NCBI RefSeq assembly: GCF_019399895.1 | Contig: NC_091867.1 | Coordinates: 8,011,501-8,075,500, forward strand | Source of the DNA: Cardiocondyla obscurior | Lineage: Eukaryota > Arthropoda > Insecta > Hymenoptera > Formicidae | Direction of reading: 5' to 3' | DNA length: 64,000 nucleotides | Shown here: positions 13,870-27,462 of the stretch, piece by piece | How positions within the stretch are numbered: position 1 is the stretch's first letter | Layout: each line of letters begins with the position of its first letter | The notes under the pieces: generated by a model | Told to the model about the DNA's origin: nothing | Seen by the model: only the letters and a program-made list of their open reading frames with translations | Database searches by the model: none | Position numbers and translations under genes: made by a program

Positions 13870-16800
13870 AATATAAAATATTAATTTCAAATTAAGAATA
13901 TTACATATTTACAAAATGTTTTTATTTAAGCTCAGCTTCTCGAATTACTAAGCAGCGTGCATCTCATTGCGTTCTAGTCGCTGCAATTAAAAAAAAATTA
14001 TTTTATCAAGCTTATAAAGTCGCATGTTTAACTTCGATCTGTCGGTTGCGCAAAAATTTTATATACATATATAAGATTTATCGGACGTATCTAGAATCCA
14101 GCCAACTCTGTCGTCGCATCCTTTCCGCGCTTCTTGATAATTACGCTGGCCCATTTCGCATCTAGTTACAGTTATTCACAATCAGTGGCACTATACGGGA
14201 ACGCTAATTTCCGCAGATATGCGACCCAATCTGTGCGATGCGTGCAGTTATAATGATTGTTTTACGTCTCGCAGAAGTACTGCTAATTGCGCGCGTAAGA
14301 AACTTGATTTGTATCACGGGCAGATGGGTTATTGAGCGTAGTTTCGATACCATCGATTTTCCCCACGAGAAGAGTTCATTGTCAAAATAGTTTTACGCTA
14401 CGTTAATTGAAAAGAAATAAAAGTAGAAATAAAATAAAAAGTGTGAGGCGTTCCTTAATGAATTATTCTTTTGCGTGCGTAGAAATCGCTGTAACAACTT
14501 CTTATTCAATTTCGAGATTTATGCGTTGTTTGATCGATTCGAAACGTGCGGATTAGAACGCGAGATTAACCGCCCAGACTGTTTTCTTTGACTGAAGTTT
14601 CAAAGGCACCACCGCTTAGAACCGTACCACTTAATTGCACGCGAGCGATTCGTTGCTGCACAATGCGCCAACTTGCACCAAGGGTCAAAGTGACTTTCAA
14701 CTATACCCGGCCAATCCTCGTAATTAGTGGCTGCGCCCTTCGCCACAAGAAGTGGTCCCTTAATTGAGTCTCCATGAAAGAAAGAAAAAATAAAAAAAAA
14801 AAAACGTCTGCAGAAGCGATGACTCTTATTAAACTGCTTAATTGTTACGGCCAGATTAATTCGCCATCTCTCATGATATTATATTCCGAAACATTTAAAC
14901 ATATTCATAAATTATATAAAAACTTACGTAAATATTAAATAAATTTCAAATTATATAACGCGCGTCTGTGTAAAAAAATTTTATACTTTAAACCACGGTA
15001 CGACGAAGTGAAAAACTTGAAATTAATTAAAAACGTTATATAAATTATACAAGGAAGGGAGGGAGAAAGAAGTTTGAATTAATTCGACACGAATTCGACC
15101 GTCGACGCAACAATTTGATCGCAAAAGAGGCCACGCCATTATCGGATGTTAATCGAAGCATTCGGTTCGATCGATTAATGATGCTGGCATATCCGGCCCG
15201 ATGCACCTGCCCGTTTCAGTCGATTGAAACTGCGCGCTATCGATAGAATCGAAATCAGGGCGGGGATTCGCGGTCGCGGTCGATTAACTTACGTAATCAC
15301 GCAAACACGGGAAGCGATACCAATTAGACGCAGTCATTATTCTTGCTGGTCTCTCGCAACAGCGTTGCTCACCGGTCCCCCGCTTTGACCTTTACCTTTT
15401 CGCTGCGCGGCTCGCGAGATTTCGGGATCGCGTGGCGTAATCGGGCGGGGCAATTTTAAATCCACGGCTTGTTTATTGAACGGGACAAAGGCGCGCGGAT
15501 TTTGTTACCTAATTACCGCAGCGTGCATGCCGGCCGGTCAACGTACTCGAGCGTATTGCGGAGTCACGAAACGGCGTTACGAGCAAGCGCGCACCGAGTC
15601 CGATAAGTGCGAGCGTCTCGTCGCGCAAGCACGCGAGAATTTCTACACTTTGCCATAGGATCGTGCTAATTGCCGCTCGTTGCCCCTCGCCTCTTGTTGC
15701 GAGACCAACGCGTGCACGGAGGGCACGCTTTGTTACCGGCTTCCCCACCGGCTGTCCTTGCGAGCCGCGACTCGTATTACCTTGTAGAGCCCAAACTAGA
15801 TAATTATTTAGTCCGCGATGCTGAAAAGTATTTTTATACCCCTTTGGTATCTTGATTCTCCCTTGCCTTGCCCCGACACTTTCTCCCGCTCTGCGCGGCA
15901 AGAAAATGCAAAATGAAAATCAAGAGTCGATTTCACATTTTTATTTTCTGCAGCTGCTTTTTCAAGGATAAGCGAAGCATGAAACCCGAGCGAGCGCAAG
16001 AATCTTACCTGAGTCGGCCGAACCGTCGAATATCCCTCTGCTCTAGTCTCCGCGTGAACCATTCGCGAATAATGGGCAATTTATCACCGCGTATTTGCGT
16101 CACTAGAATGATATCGGGCGAGTCGGTGCTCGCGATCGAACGGAACGGCCCCATCGTGGCAGTTTTATTATCCTTTCATGCTATCATTCGACCGTGCGAG
16201 AGTTACGGCGCTGAGAGGTGCGCTGGGCAAAAATGGGTCGAAGATCACGACAGCACGAGCTGGCACCTCGTCATTCCCGTGACATTTATTATTGAATTAC
16301 AGAGTTAGTTGCCGCGATCCATTATCATTATTCTTTTATTTTTTATTACGGTTTTGAAATTAATTTTTTAATATTTTTTTACTATATAACTTTAGAGTTG
16401 AACACAGTTTCAGAGTCGTAATATTTTACTATATATATATATCAGATTACTTGGTAGCTGGTGCGTCAATTTTTCCGTGAATTATTCGTACGGTTTCCTC
16501 TTTTTCAAAGGAAATATTTATTTTAAAAAGAATCCGCGAACGTTCCATTCGACGAAGCAGCCATCGCGTTCTAGGATCCAACGGCTTAATTAGCTCTTTA
16601 CCAAGTTCACAAAGGCGCAACGATATGTCTGAAACGAAATTTACATCACTTTAAATAAAAACACGCATAATTGTTGCATACCTACTCTTTGCCCCGAGAA
16701 CTGCCAAAATTGTTTATTCCAACTTTTGTGCACATAATTATCTCGACATTTTTTAATTGCTTCTATTACTCAAACTATTTTATTAATAAAATTTATTAGC

Positions 16801-19800
16801 AAACTCGTGTTATATAATTTATATATAAAAGTATAAATTGTTCTAATGGCCTCAATCGTCGTTCTCAGTGAAATATTAAGAGACGACATGAGATTAAGAT
16901 GTTTGTGAACCTCTAGTTTAGACTGTCATGCGCGTTTGCTGCTATGCAACCGCATACATTCTTCTTCTCATGCGTATTGAGTCGCGACATGCATGTTCAC
17001 GATGATGCTTCACGTTACGAATCGCCAATCAACTGCATCCTGCAGTCTCGTTCCTTCTTTCTCTCTCCCCCGCACCTCGCTTTGTTGCTCATTCAATGCT
17101 ACTATGATAAGCGATGATTATTATTAAGACTCGACAAGAGTTTAACGAATCTTTATAGCAAGCGTATCAATTTTTTTATTTTTTTTTTATTATTATTATT
17201 TCTTATTTTAATGTAAAAGAACGTTGATATCGCGAATCGAAGGCGACAGACATATTCGTTTTATTAATTAATGAAGCTACGTATATGTATGGTATTAAGG
17301 CAATATTCCGCGCAGTATATTACGTACATATTATTAATCAAAGAAACGTCAAGTATACGTGTACGTACGTGTGTTAAATTTTGGATTTCTCCTCTACCCT
17401 CAATTTAAATAAATTTTTCTCCGAGTATCGCGTTATGTCGAACAAGTGTTTGATCGATACAATGTCTCTTAATTTCGATATTGGCCTACATTGCTTTCAC
17501 TTTTGCTGTATCCCTACTTTCCCATGGTCACGCCGTGAGGATTACTCGAGTTGCATTGAATTGCTCTACCCGGTGATTTACGAAAGACTGCAGAATTGCA
17601 CTGTGCAAAACACGACATCGCATCACACGACTGGACGTAGAAAGAAAGCAAAGTAGAAACCGTTCAAATTACAAAATTGTCGTGATACGATACGCTAAAA
17701 TTACCTACGCAAATTGTTTTTTTTTTTTTTCTTTTTCCTTCTTTCTTTCTTCTTCTTTTACGTACAATTGATTAAATACTTAAGTGTTGTGTCTGGAATT
17801 TTGAAAAATGCCCCAGCGTAATCGCTTATCGGACGCAGCTGCACGGAGCACGATGATAATTTAAACGCGTTCTATATACATGTATTTTTCCTTAATCAAG
17901 GCATGAATGTACTGTACGCCTATCCTGAGATTTATTATCAATGAGATGCTCACTGGCGCATGCATAACACATGGCGTGCATCTGGTGTGCGTGCCCGAGT
18001 TGTGTGATGGAAGAAAATTGCTTTTGTTAAACAGCCCCTGTTCTACTCGCTGTTGCATTACTTTACTCCTGTCGCTATTTTATAAAAAAAATTTCTTTTT
18101 CATTATTTCTACATATATATTTACATATTATAATATTTCTTTGATTGTAATTTTTATTTACGAAATTTTTATATTTAAAAATACTTCACGTTACTTATCG
18201 TTGTAGACGTTTTGTAGAGAAAATTCTTTGCGACTCGTACGAGCAACGCAATTGTTACCTACGTGTTAAGCAAGAGCAGTTCATCTTTGTGACATTAAAA
18301 CCTCACGGGTGTACGTGCGTGAATGAAACATGCTCGAACTCGAGTGTAATATACATGCTATAATCGTCCATTATACCGACGGCATCGTGAAAGCGAAATT
18401 GTGGGAGTTGGAAAACATTGCTCCTGCTCCACTTTTCCCGTTAATTGTTGAACGCGCTCGAAAGAATGGACAAAATTTGCGAAAATTGCTGCATGTTTTA
18501 TTGTCGCCCGTACGCCGGAACATTTGTTTCGAAGTTTCCACGTGGAGAGTTTCTTATGCACAATGTGCTCGTTTTCCTACCTCTCACGTGATAACAGTTT
18601 CTAAATTTAACGGGGTTTACTTTTTTTTTCTTTTTTTTTTTCTTTTTATTGAAATTATGTGAACGTTATGAGCATGTACCAAAACTCAAGAGTGTACATG
18701 TGCGGATTAAAATACAGGCTCATTACTACAACGATGACAAGTCGTTCTACTTTGGGCGGTTTACGGGCGGTCATTATCTAAATTATTTTAGCACGTATCC
18801 GCTTGCGAGCTCCTGGTCTGATATTTTAAGATTTATATTTGCTGGATATTAAAATTCGTCGGAGAATCTTCGAAAACTACGTTCGCTCATCCCTTTAATT
18901 TTTCAATCGCCTTAATTATTACAACCTGTTTTCGTTTTATCTCAATATTTCCTATCAGAGACTAACTTTACGAATCTCCCATTCTTTCTCATTACACTGT
19001 TTAGGAATTAACTGTTAAAAGGATGATGCGCGTATCGAGAGTAATATCGACGACGGATTTAAAGACAATCTATTTAAACGAGTGTGATTAAATTCATCCG
19101 GTATTGTGGAATCTGCAATTAACTTCGTGATCCTCTGTTACATGCCGCTATAATTCATCGGGCTCTTTAAGCACGAGCGCAAACTGCCCGCTAACGATCT
19201 GTGATTTGCAACGTTTCTCGAGTACGAATCACGAAGACGGGCCGGCCGCCTTCGGAATTATTGAATCGTGAGCAAGATTTAATTTATTGAGTACGGTCTC
19301 GCCAGGGGTTGCACGTGTTGTTACGAGTCAGTTTGCGTTTTGTAGCCACTGATATAGGTAGGGACAGGCCCAGATATAATTATTTTAAGAACTGCACAAT
19401 ATCCGCGGGCGACGCCGCGGCAGCGTTATGCACGGGAAGCAACTTTCACTGCGCAAACAATGAGAAATGATGATTGCTCCAATATGACCGCGGCGAGCGA
19501 ACTACCGAAGCGTTACGTTAATACATTTTTGCCGAGCGTTTCGTTTTTTTTTCTTTTTTTTTTTTTTTGCGCGGGGATCGTAATGCACGTTTTACGCAGC
19601 AAATGATGCTCGCCTGGCATTAATCTCCTCACCGTGTCCGTTATATTTTGCACTTAGAAAGTGTTCCGAATTTATATCTTTACCCTCCATGTAGACGCAG
19701 AATGGTAAAATGCATTTTCTCAACGCATTAATCTATCCAAAGCGTATATCGGGCAAGTTTAACATCACCTTACACTTACGTCCTTTATGACAACTTAGTT

Positions 19801-22169
19801 TTTAAATATCGATTTTGGTTTAAATTGTGCAAACGGAAACGGGGGGTTTATGTAACGCTTGAAACTCGAATTATTACGTAATAGTTTTTACTTCTGTCTA
19901 CTTTCATCTTTTTTATTGCGTCACTTCATCAAGCGTTAATTGACTCGTTAATACTTATTTCGTATATATTTTTTTTTATAATCCGACGATGTTACGATTT
20001 ATTCAACGTTGTACAGCGCATTTTTATCGAACATAATCTTTCTTTATTATATTAATACACTTTTGGTTTACAATATTAATTAAAATAATGCAGAAATAGC
20101 TGCGGTTAAAATTCAGAAAATGGTACTTAAATCTTCGTGTAATATTAAGAGAACTGAATTGGGTCCATGGCCGGAACGGACACAGATCACATGACAGTTC
20201 GCATATGTCCTTATATCGATGTAACGATCGATAAATTCCATAACAGGATGTCGAGCGGTATTATGTAAACCCTTGGGGATCGAATAGATCAGCCAATCGG
20301 GTCAGCGATCGATCAATTGATCAAGTTTTCATTGCGATCCGTCTGCGTTTGATTTCGATCGTCACTATTCAATTTTTTGTAATTTAAATTAGTTTCGAGA
20401 ACTCGATCGACACAGCCACATCCCCATTACTTACACAACGCGACGGTAGAAAGTTATTTTCCTCACTGGGATCATTTTTTTTCTTTTCTTTTTTTGTTTA
20501 ATTTTTTTCTTTTTGCGAGATTTAATAGCGATTGCTTGCGATGTGAATTTTTTTTTTTCTATCAGCAACCTTGCACGCAATCGCTTCTTTTCGTTTGACA
20601 TTCGTATTGGCACAACGCTTGGGGAGATAATTTGACAAATGTTGAATGGCCGACGCTGAATAAAATTGAAAATGGGGAATCGGGTACCCAGCTGAGCATC
20701 GCGGGTGCACGAAATCAATTGCCCGCGTAAACACGTAATGGAAAATCAGCTGGAATGGAAAGTCGCGTCGTCGGCAGTCCTACTTCTCGGCGGCATCAAT
20801 ATTGACCTTGCGGCGCGGCTGGATTTATTTTACTGTCGTCGAATACAGCCGGCTTTAAAGGCGGAAACCTCGACGCTCGCCGGAATGCTCGTCTTTACAC
20901 GCACCCACGCGTTCTCGTAGCGCGAAATGTCGCGAGCCGGTCGTACGTCAGATTACTCTCTTGGACTTTTTGACGAGAACGAAAGTCGAATCGTTTCCAG
21001 ACCGCGATATTTCATGCGATCGCCGATATTTAGGGCAATCTTTTCGCGTGATTTGCTTTGCAGTTTCAAGTTTGTTTTTATTAGTTATTAACTTTCCTCG
21101 AGAAACAACGACGTAATTCGTCAGAGGAATAGAATCTCGCTTATCGAGGACTCGATTGTACATTCGCGGACGCAAGTGGCACCGATCAAGGTTCGCCGAA
21201 GGAGGATCATCGTCCTTTTGCGGCAGGAGAATTCCGTTGAATGTCGAGGGTCATTTTAAGATACAATTTACCGAAGTTAGCATTGATCTATTTTATCTTC
21301 CGTGACGTTTCAGGCCGTTGAATTATCGAGGTTCACAATTCATTCGTTGCTGCATTGAGATGCTTGAGCGTGCTATTACCGCGTGTTAATCGATAAACTT
21401 CGTGCCGTTAATTAATCACTGGAATTTCAAGTATTCCTCGGTAAGAATGAGTGTCATTGAGAAGAAGCTAATCACTTGACTAAGTAATTACATTCCTGCA
21501 TACGTTTACTGCCTATACGTGAGCTGTTAAAGCATTCGAATACCTTAGATCCTATCTCTTGTAATTTATACTCTATTTTACCTATATTAAATATAAATTT
21601 TTTTTTTTAACGATACATTCAATTTTCTATTGTATTGCATCACGAGTTCGCACATTGACCTGGTTTTTCCAAATGACTGCTTATCTCGAAATCGAATCTG
21701 TTACAAGTCTCGTGCATTTTGCGCCGAAGAAGCGAGGTGTGTCGAAAAAAAGAAAGAAAAAAAAAAAGAGAACAATTTAGTTGGCGGCAGGCTGATTCTT
21801 TTGTGAGAATAAATTGCGTGGGAAGGTTCGTGGAAGTTTTCACGGGTCGGCTTGTAGAAACCGCTTCCTAGTTATCGACGATCCGCGTGTCACAAACCCC
21901 ATTACTCATCAACGCCTCCCTTGACCCGCATACGCGTTCACCGTTGACGCCACCGTCTTCGACGCGCCGGCGAATTTTTAGCAATTAGATATCGGCAGCA
22001 CGCGTCGGTAAAATTACACGAGTGGAGAAAGTCCTCGACGAGTATTCCTTATCAATTGATTTCCCCCCTGGGGATTTCACGCAAGTTCCACACTCGACCT
22101 CGTTCGGAAATTACAGTGATCGTTCCAAAGAGCTTGACATTGTGCGTTCTGATAGAACTAACCAACGAC

Positions 22170-22193
22170 ATATATATATACGTATATATATAT
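22170..22193. repeat. Perfect 24-base palindromic TA repeat centred on CG
   Basis: Alternating TA on both sides of a central ACGT gives a perfect self-complementary 24-base stretch, followed by a few more TA units. It is a microsatellite interrupted by a single CG and could extrude as a cruciform. Confidence 0.7.
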
Positions 22194-25100
22194 ATATAGG
22201 TACACCGAGCAATCTGTCTGCGAAGTGAAACCGGACTGAAGCTGGAAATTAGTAGTTTCATATTGCGGAGAGATTGTTTGCGCGCTCGAGTATACTTTTT
22301 CTCATTTCATCCCGTGTAAGCGTCTTAAACAACATTTTACTACGGTACATTCTTAGGAAAAGGCGCGTCTAATGAGTGTTAAAGCCACTTTTGACCTGGA
22401 TTTTTAAGCGCTCTTCCAGCGCACTTTCGTGGATTTCTAAGGGGTTTCTGGTAAGACAATTACTTGGTACGTGTATAACTGGCGGTTCGAATCCTTGAGG
22501 TTCGAAATACCGGCGCGGCCTTCCTGCGGCTTCGCGGTGCCGGGCGCCCACATATCATCGCTAACAGATAGTCTTTCCCGGCGAGTTCGTTGCCTAGGGT
22601 ACCGTGAACTTGAGGCGTAACGAGCGTTTCCTTGCGCGAAGTTCAACGTGTTCGATCCGCGACGCGAGATATTCACAAAGTAACGAATAAACACGCCTTT
22701 ATCGAGCATCGTTGAGGGGCGGAAAAATCAGCATGAAGCGAGACTTCCCCACGCCGATGTTTTATACAGTCGACCCTTATTCTCGATTAGCCCGCCGTGA
22801 TGCGAAGAGTGATCGCCTCTCACTCCGTTCGAAATTAAATGGCCCGCATACGCGCCTTGCCGCGTTAAACAAGCGGTCTTGAGCCCCGACACCGCCTCTA
22901 ACTATCGCACTTGTACTTGGAGAATACCCCCGGTCGAGCTTTTATCTTTGACAATTACTTTTATGTCGTCTACGACGCCCGGTCTCACCCATATATATGT
23001 AACCGAGATGGAGCAACGTCGCGGTTTAACGGATAACCGTTCCACTTGGAAGTTCCGACCTCGATCTCGCAAGAAGTTTTTCATAAAACCTTGAATTTTG
23101 ACGTGAAATATATATTCTGCATTTTACAATACATCTACACAATTGATTTTTTTATATCGCATTTTATACCAGATGCAGCATATTGAGCGTTACTTTAAAT
23201 TATTTGCGAACGGAATATTATACTTTTTGGTGTCGAAATAATTTATTGTTGCGATAGACTAGTAGACGAGAAAAAAAAAAAAACTAGCGGCAATCGCCGA
23301 GGCTCCTTATACGAGTGACATGCACGTGCAACGGCCGAGCCATTATTATACGGATGATTACCGATGCGGGGGCTTCGCGTTTGCACGCGGATGTGTCTGC
23401 TAAGATCTGCTCGAGGCATCGTCTTGTGGGTTGAAAAGAAAAGCCGCGATATAAGCATCAACGCCTTATGAATCACGAGCCCACGAGCCAAGATTTTCAT
23501 TCCTTTTCGCTCGTAATCATTTCTCAGCGCTTGATTATGATAAATGGTCCGAGTGAATGACAATGTTTTTATATTTTAATTAAACAGATATTATATAGAG
23601 TTAGCTATTTTTAACTCGAAAGGAATTGTTAATCAAGAGGACAATCGACGTTACAGGGTTCACGTATATTGTAAAAAGTCGCCGAGGTAGTAAATAAAGT
23701 TGCAATTAGCATTGATCCGACGGTATATCGATGGAGACCCTTGTCCTTTGGGGGCATTGTTTCCAGGGTGAAGAGAAGGCCTTGAGATTACCATCGACGC
23801 TTCATAAATCACGCGAACCCCTCGAGCGTGCAGGCGAATCTTTTTCGCCTCCGTCTCTCTTATTTTTTTTTTCTTTTTTTGTAACGTTGATTTGTAGAAG
23901 TTTGATTCGTCGTGGATTTGCGCGTCAAATTAATTATCCTTGTTAAGGAACAAAAATATGCCTCGCTTGTTTCATTACCATCCTATATCTCGGTCAATGT
24001 GGCCTCTTATAGAAACGAGGGTGTCCATCGGAAAAACGCTGCTCCTTCGCTCTTCGGTACATCGCATTGTGTCGCGGGCTCGTAAAGATCCGTTGTCGTG
24101 ACGTTCTCGTCCTGGAGTAGCTGCGTCTAACGAGAAACGTTTAAAAGGAGCGGCACGTTTAAGGAACAATGGCGAAAACGTGTGTGGGTGAATGTCGCGG
24201 AAAATGCGGAGGCCGTGCCCGGGAATAGCCTTCGAACCGAAGGAGAGAATTGATCTGTCGAAACAGTCAATAACCCGTTATTGACCGTTAACACGAAGTA
24301 CATATTTATAATAGAGAGGGTAACATAAAAAAAATTATATAAAACATTAAGAATACATAAAAAAAAAAAAAATAAAAATAAAAAAACAGACTTAGACGAA
24401 ATGAAAATTGCAAGGTTTAGATTTGTTATCGAGGTAAATCACGTCGAGTCCTTGATGTCGAATGTAGCAATCGAACTTGTTTGAAACAATTGTTATTTCG
24501 TAATTTAAATACTGGTAATGAGGTACCGAGCATAAATATATTTCCCAAACATTTAATTGCAAAAGTTCAGTTGAAATATAAATATTTAACTACGTGACTT
24601 TGAGAGATCTCTCGACCTGAACGAGCTCACGGTGAATTCGCTTAAAAATGTTGGCGGCGACGTCCCGCACCGGGTACGATACCGTCTGTCGAGATCTGCG
24701 TGAATCATTCGTTCGCGGACAAAGGTGGGATTCGTTTCCTCGCTCGGGACGGCATTATGCTCCCAGTTGCAACATTACGTTGCTTAAACATTACGCAGAG
24801 GTGACCGTACAGATAAACCGATTGTGCAAGGAATGAATGGAAAAATTCTTTGCGTGAGCATTAATAAGCGGTCGGCAATTAGCACTGAAAGTCTTTTTAA
24901 AATGCCAATTTTGCGGGCATAGGAATCATAAACGAGAAAGTGCTGTTCCTTCGCGATGCCGAATTAGGATAAAAGCGACGAGAGCGTTTCGCGTGACTTT
25001 CACTGATTGCTCAGCAATTTTATTCCCCAAAATTCACGCGTGACGGTCTCGCTACGAATTCTCGCCGACTGTCCGAGATACACGTTAAAAGGTTAGGCAT

Positions 25101-25692
25101 CGCGTCCGCTCCTCGTCTTCGACGTTTACCGTTTCGACGAAGAAATATCACGAGAAAGACTTTGACACAAAAGCCCCGTTTTCTCTCGCACTTTCCTGCC
25201 GCCTTGCCGCTTGACTAATCAGACGCGTCACGCATCGTATCGTCGCGCCGAGATGTGACGGTAGCAGGCGTATCACGCATAACCGGCATCGGCATCTTCG
25301 ACATCGTGTGGTGCAAATTGCGCGAAGATAAAATAACGGGCGTGAAACGCGTGTCCGCTACATGGGAGGTTTCCACTTTCTTTCCCAGCTGGGGAACATA
25401 GTTCGAGGTACCGCCTGCCTACTCGATAACACGTACCATAAAATAAGACCAGCAATTTTGACCGCGCACTTTGGAAAATTACTCCGGTCTAACTATTTAA
25501 CTTTACTTAATTATAATTCTAAATATGATTACCGTATCTTAATATTTGTGCGTTATTTATTACATATCGTTCATAGATAGCGTATCATTACCGACAGTTG
25601 TCGTGCTGTTTATTTGGTCATTATTGACACCATTTGGCGATATCCCATTTAGAAATCTGATCTTACAGCGGATATCGCAATTAGTGTATGTA

Positions 25693-25694
<2 letters not shown>

Positions 25695-25725
<31 letters not shown>
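25695..25725. repeat. AT dinucleotide microsatellite, about 15 units
   Basis: This is an uninterrupted run of alternating A and T of about 31 bases, the longest pure dinucleotide repeat I noticed in the window. No gene overlaps it. Confidence 0.8.
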
Positions 25726-25727
<2 letters not shown>

Positions 25728-26862
25728 ATCCGCTTTTCTCTAAATTATTTGACAGGGAGTAAAAGTAACAGTGACACTTAGCTTTTCCCGGATAATGCGA
25801 TTGCGGACTAATTATCTCTACGCACATCCGTTTCGGTGCACGCTTTCGCATCTCGCTTTCGACTACACGGGACGCGCACATAGGCGTTTATTTTACGAGG
25901 GAAAATGCGTGTTTCGTCATCAGCCTCGAGTTTGCACGTTGAATCGCGTATATAACTAGTAAGAAAAAAAAAAAAATTACGACCATGTTAGATACATCGC
26001 CTAAATTCAAATTACTTAGGAAGAAAAAAATCTGTATGATCGGATGCTGCGCGTGATCGCCGGCCGGGTCGTTTTATCAATCGGTGGCGATCAGTAGCGA
26101 TCGGCCGTACGAATTTCTCATTATCACCGGCGCGATATACGTGCCAGTGAAAGTAGGAACGACACCGCGTGACGTTGCACGCCTCGTTAGCGTAATCCGG
26201 TGATTATCGCTTTTAGAAATGGTATACTTTTCGGGACGGGCCTCGACGCCCGTCCGGAAGCGAGCTCCTTCGTATCGCGAAGGAAGAATATTAGGTCTCG
26301 ATAACACGATTCCCACTACCGGAAATGCATCAGGAAACGATAATCGCGGCGTGGAAGGCTTTAAAAGCCTAAGCACCGTTTTATAATACGGCAGACATAC
26401 GATTATCCATTTATGCATTTTATGCATTCGATTATGAGAACGCCGGGGATCTTAGCGATGCACGCGAATTACCCGAATCTTCACGCTTGGCGAATTCACA
26501 GTAATCTGGTAATCTTAGCCGGTAAAGTGTTTCCCCGAAGGATAATTAAGGCTTGTTGCGCACGACAATGAAACTACGGGCAATTATAAAGATAGATAAT
26601 TCGCGAACGCAGGAGTCGTGGCTTCGCTTTTGCCGTTCAATGGTTGTAATCAAATCGACATCGCGCATAAGTGACTTTCCAGTTACTGGACACCAATCCA
26701 CGCGGTATATTCCGAATGACATTTCGCGCTAAGTATATGTATATCGCAAATGCTTTGGAGTACTCATTTGTCGCGAGCGTGAGATATATCGGACGTATCC
26801 CTTAAATGGCGGAAAGGACGATCTCGCGGGAACGAGATAGAAATTGCACTTTCCAATGCGAT

Positions 26863-26889
26863 AAATTACGTCGATTATCGACGTAATTT
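26863..26889. repeat. Perfect hairpin (12-bp stem, 3-base loop)
   Basis: AAATTACGTCGA, the loop TTA and then TCGACGTAATTT form a perfect inverted repeat. It lies about 570 bases upstream of the first visible exon of the coiled-coil gene. It may be a dyad binding site or chance; there is no wider foldback around it. Confidence 0.6.
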
Positions 26890-27462
26890 CTGCTGTCACG
26901 GGGTCCGCTCGCGTGCGCGGGTGTGTCCGAAAGGAACGACGCGGGATTGACGGTACTAGAGAAGATGCCGAACTCGGCAAATTACCAACGTGTTCGGATA
27001 ACAGTTGGCGCACCTTCACTTAGGATTAGCGGGTATGTTATTTTCGCGCAGGAAAGTGGTTTCACCGTCACGCATAGGGCTTTACTTCGTGGTACTTATA
27101 GAAAACGATCGAGAGATAGGAGAGTGTCGTTTTCTTGTCGACTTCAGCGGCAAAAAGAAAATTTTTACCTTGCAATCGATTTAATTAATGAATTTATAAA
27201 TAGATTAGAAACTTAAGTAATTTTTATTACGACATTTACGTATTTATTCTATATTATTACACGATATATATGTAACGAGGAACTGTTTCCTTTTTTTTTT
27301 AATTTTTTTTTATTCTGGATTATCTAGATTATCGTGTAATGTTTAACCGCAAATTATAGATTGGGTAAATGCTTTACAAAGTACGCGTTATTTTGTGGTT
27401 GCACGTTTTCTTTAGGCTATAATAAATTGCTAAGGATTACAATTTCTTCTTGATTGTTGCAG

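Larger units (their letters stand above)
7666..27462. other. Gene-free stretch upstream of the coiled-coil gene
   Basis: Almost 20 kb without a coding exon I can support. Open frames here (for example 9858-10157, 15868-16308, minus 26077-26427) show no domain, no splice context and no consistent frame. The DNA is AT-rich with GC-richer patches and many microsatellites, listed separately. Because the gene beginning at 27463 clearly starts inside an internal exon, part or all of this stretch may be its upstream intron. Confidence 0.5.

Noticed and set aside
15868..16308. 146-codon frame on the plus strand
   Set aside because: No homology cue, no codon pattern, no splice signals; typical of chance frames in GC-balanced DNA.
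20160..20420. Cluster of GATC/ATCGAT sites
   Set aside because: Visually dense, but such sites are common here and no promoter or gene is nearby.
22492..22502. GGTTCGAATCC, a perfect tRNA B-box
   Set aside because: The flanking bases cannot form a T-arm stem and no A-box or cloverleaf is present upstream.
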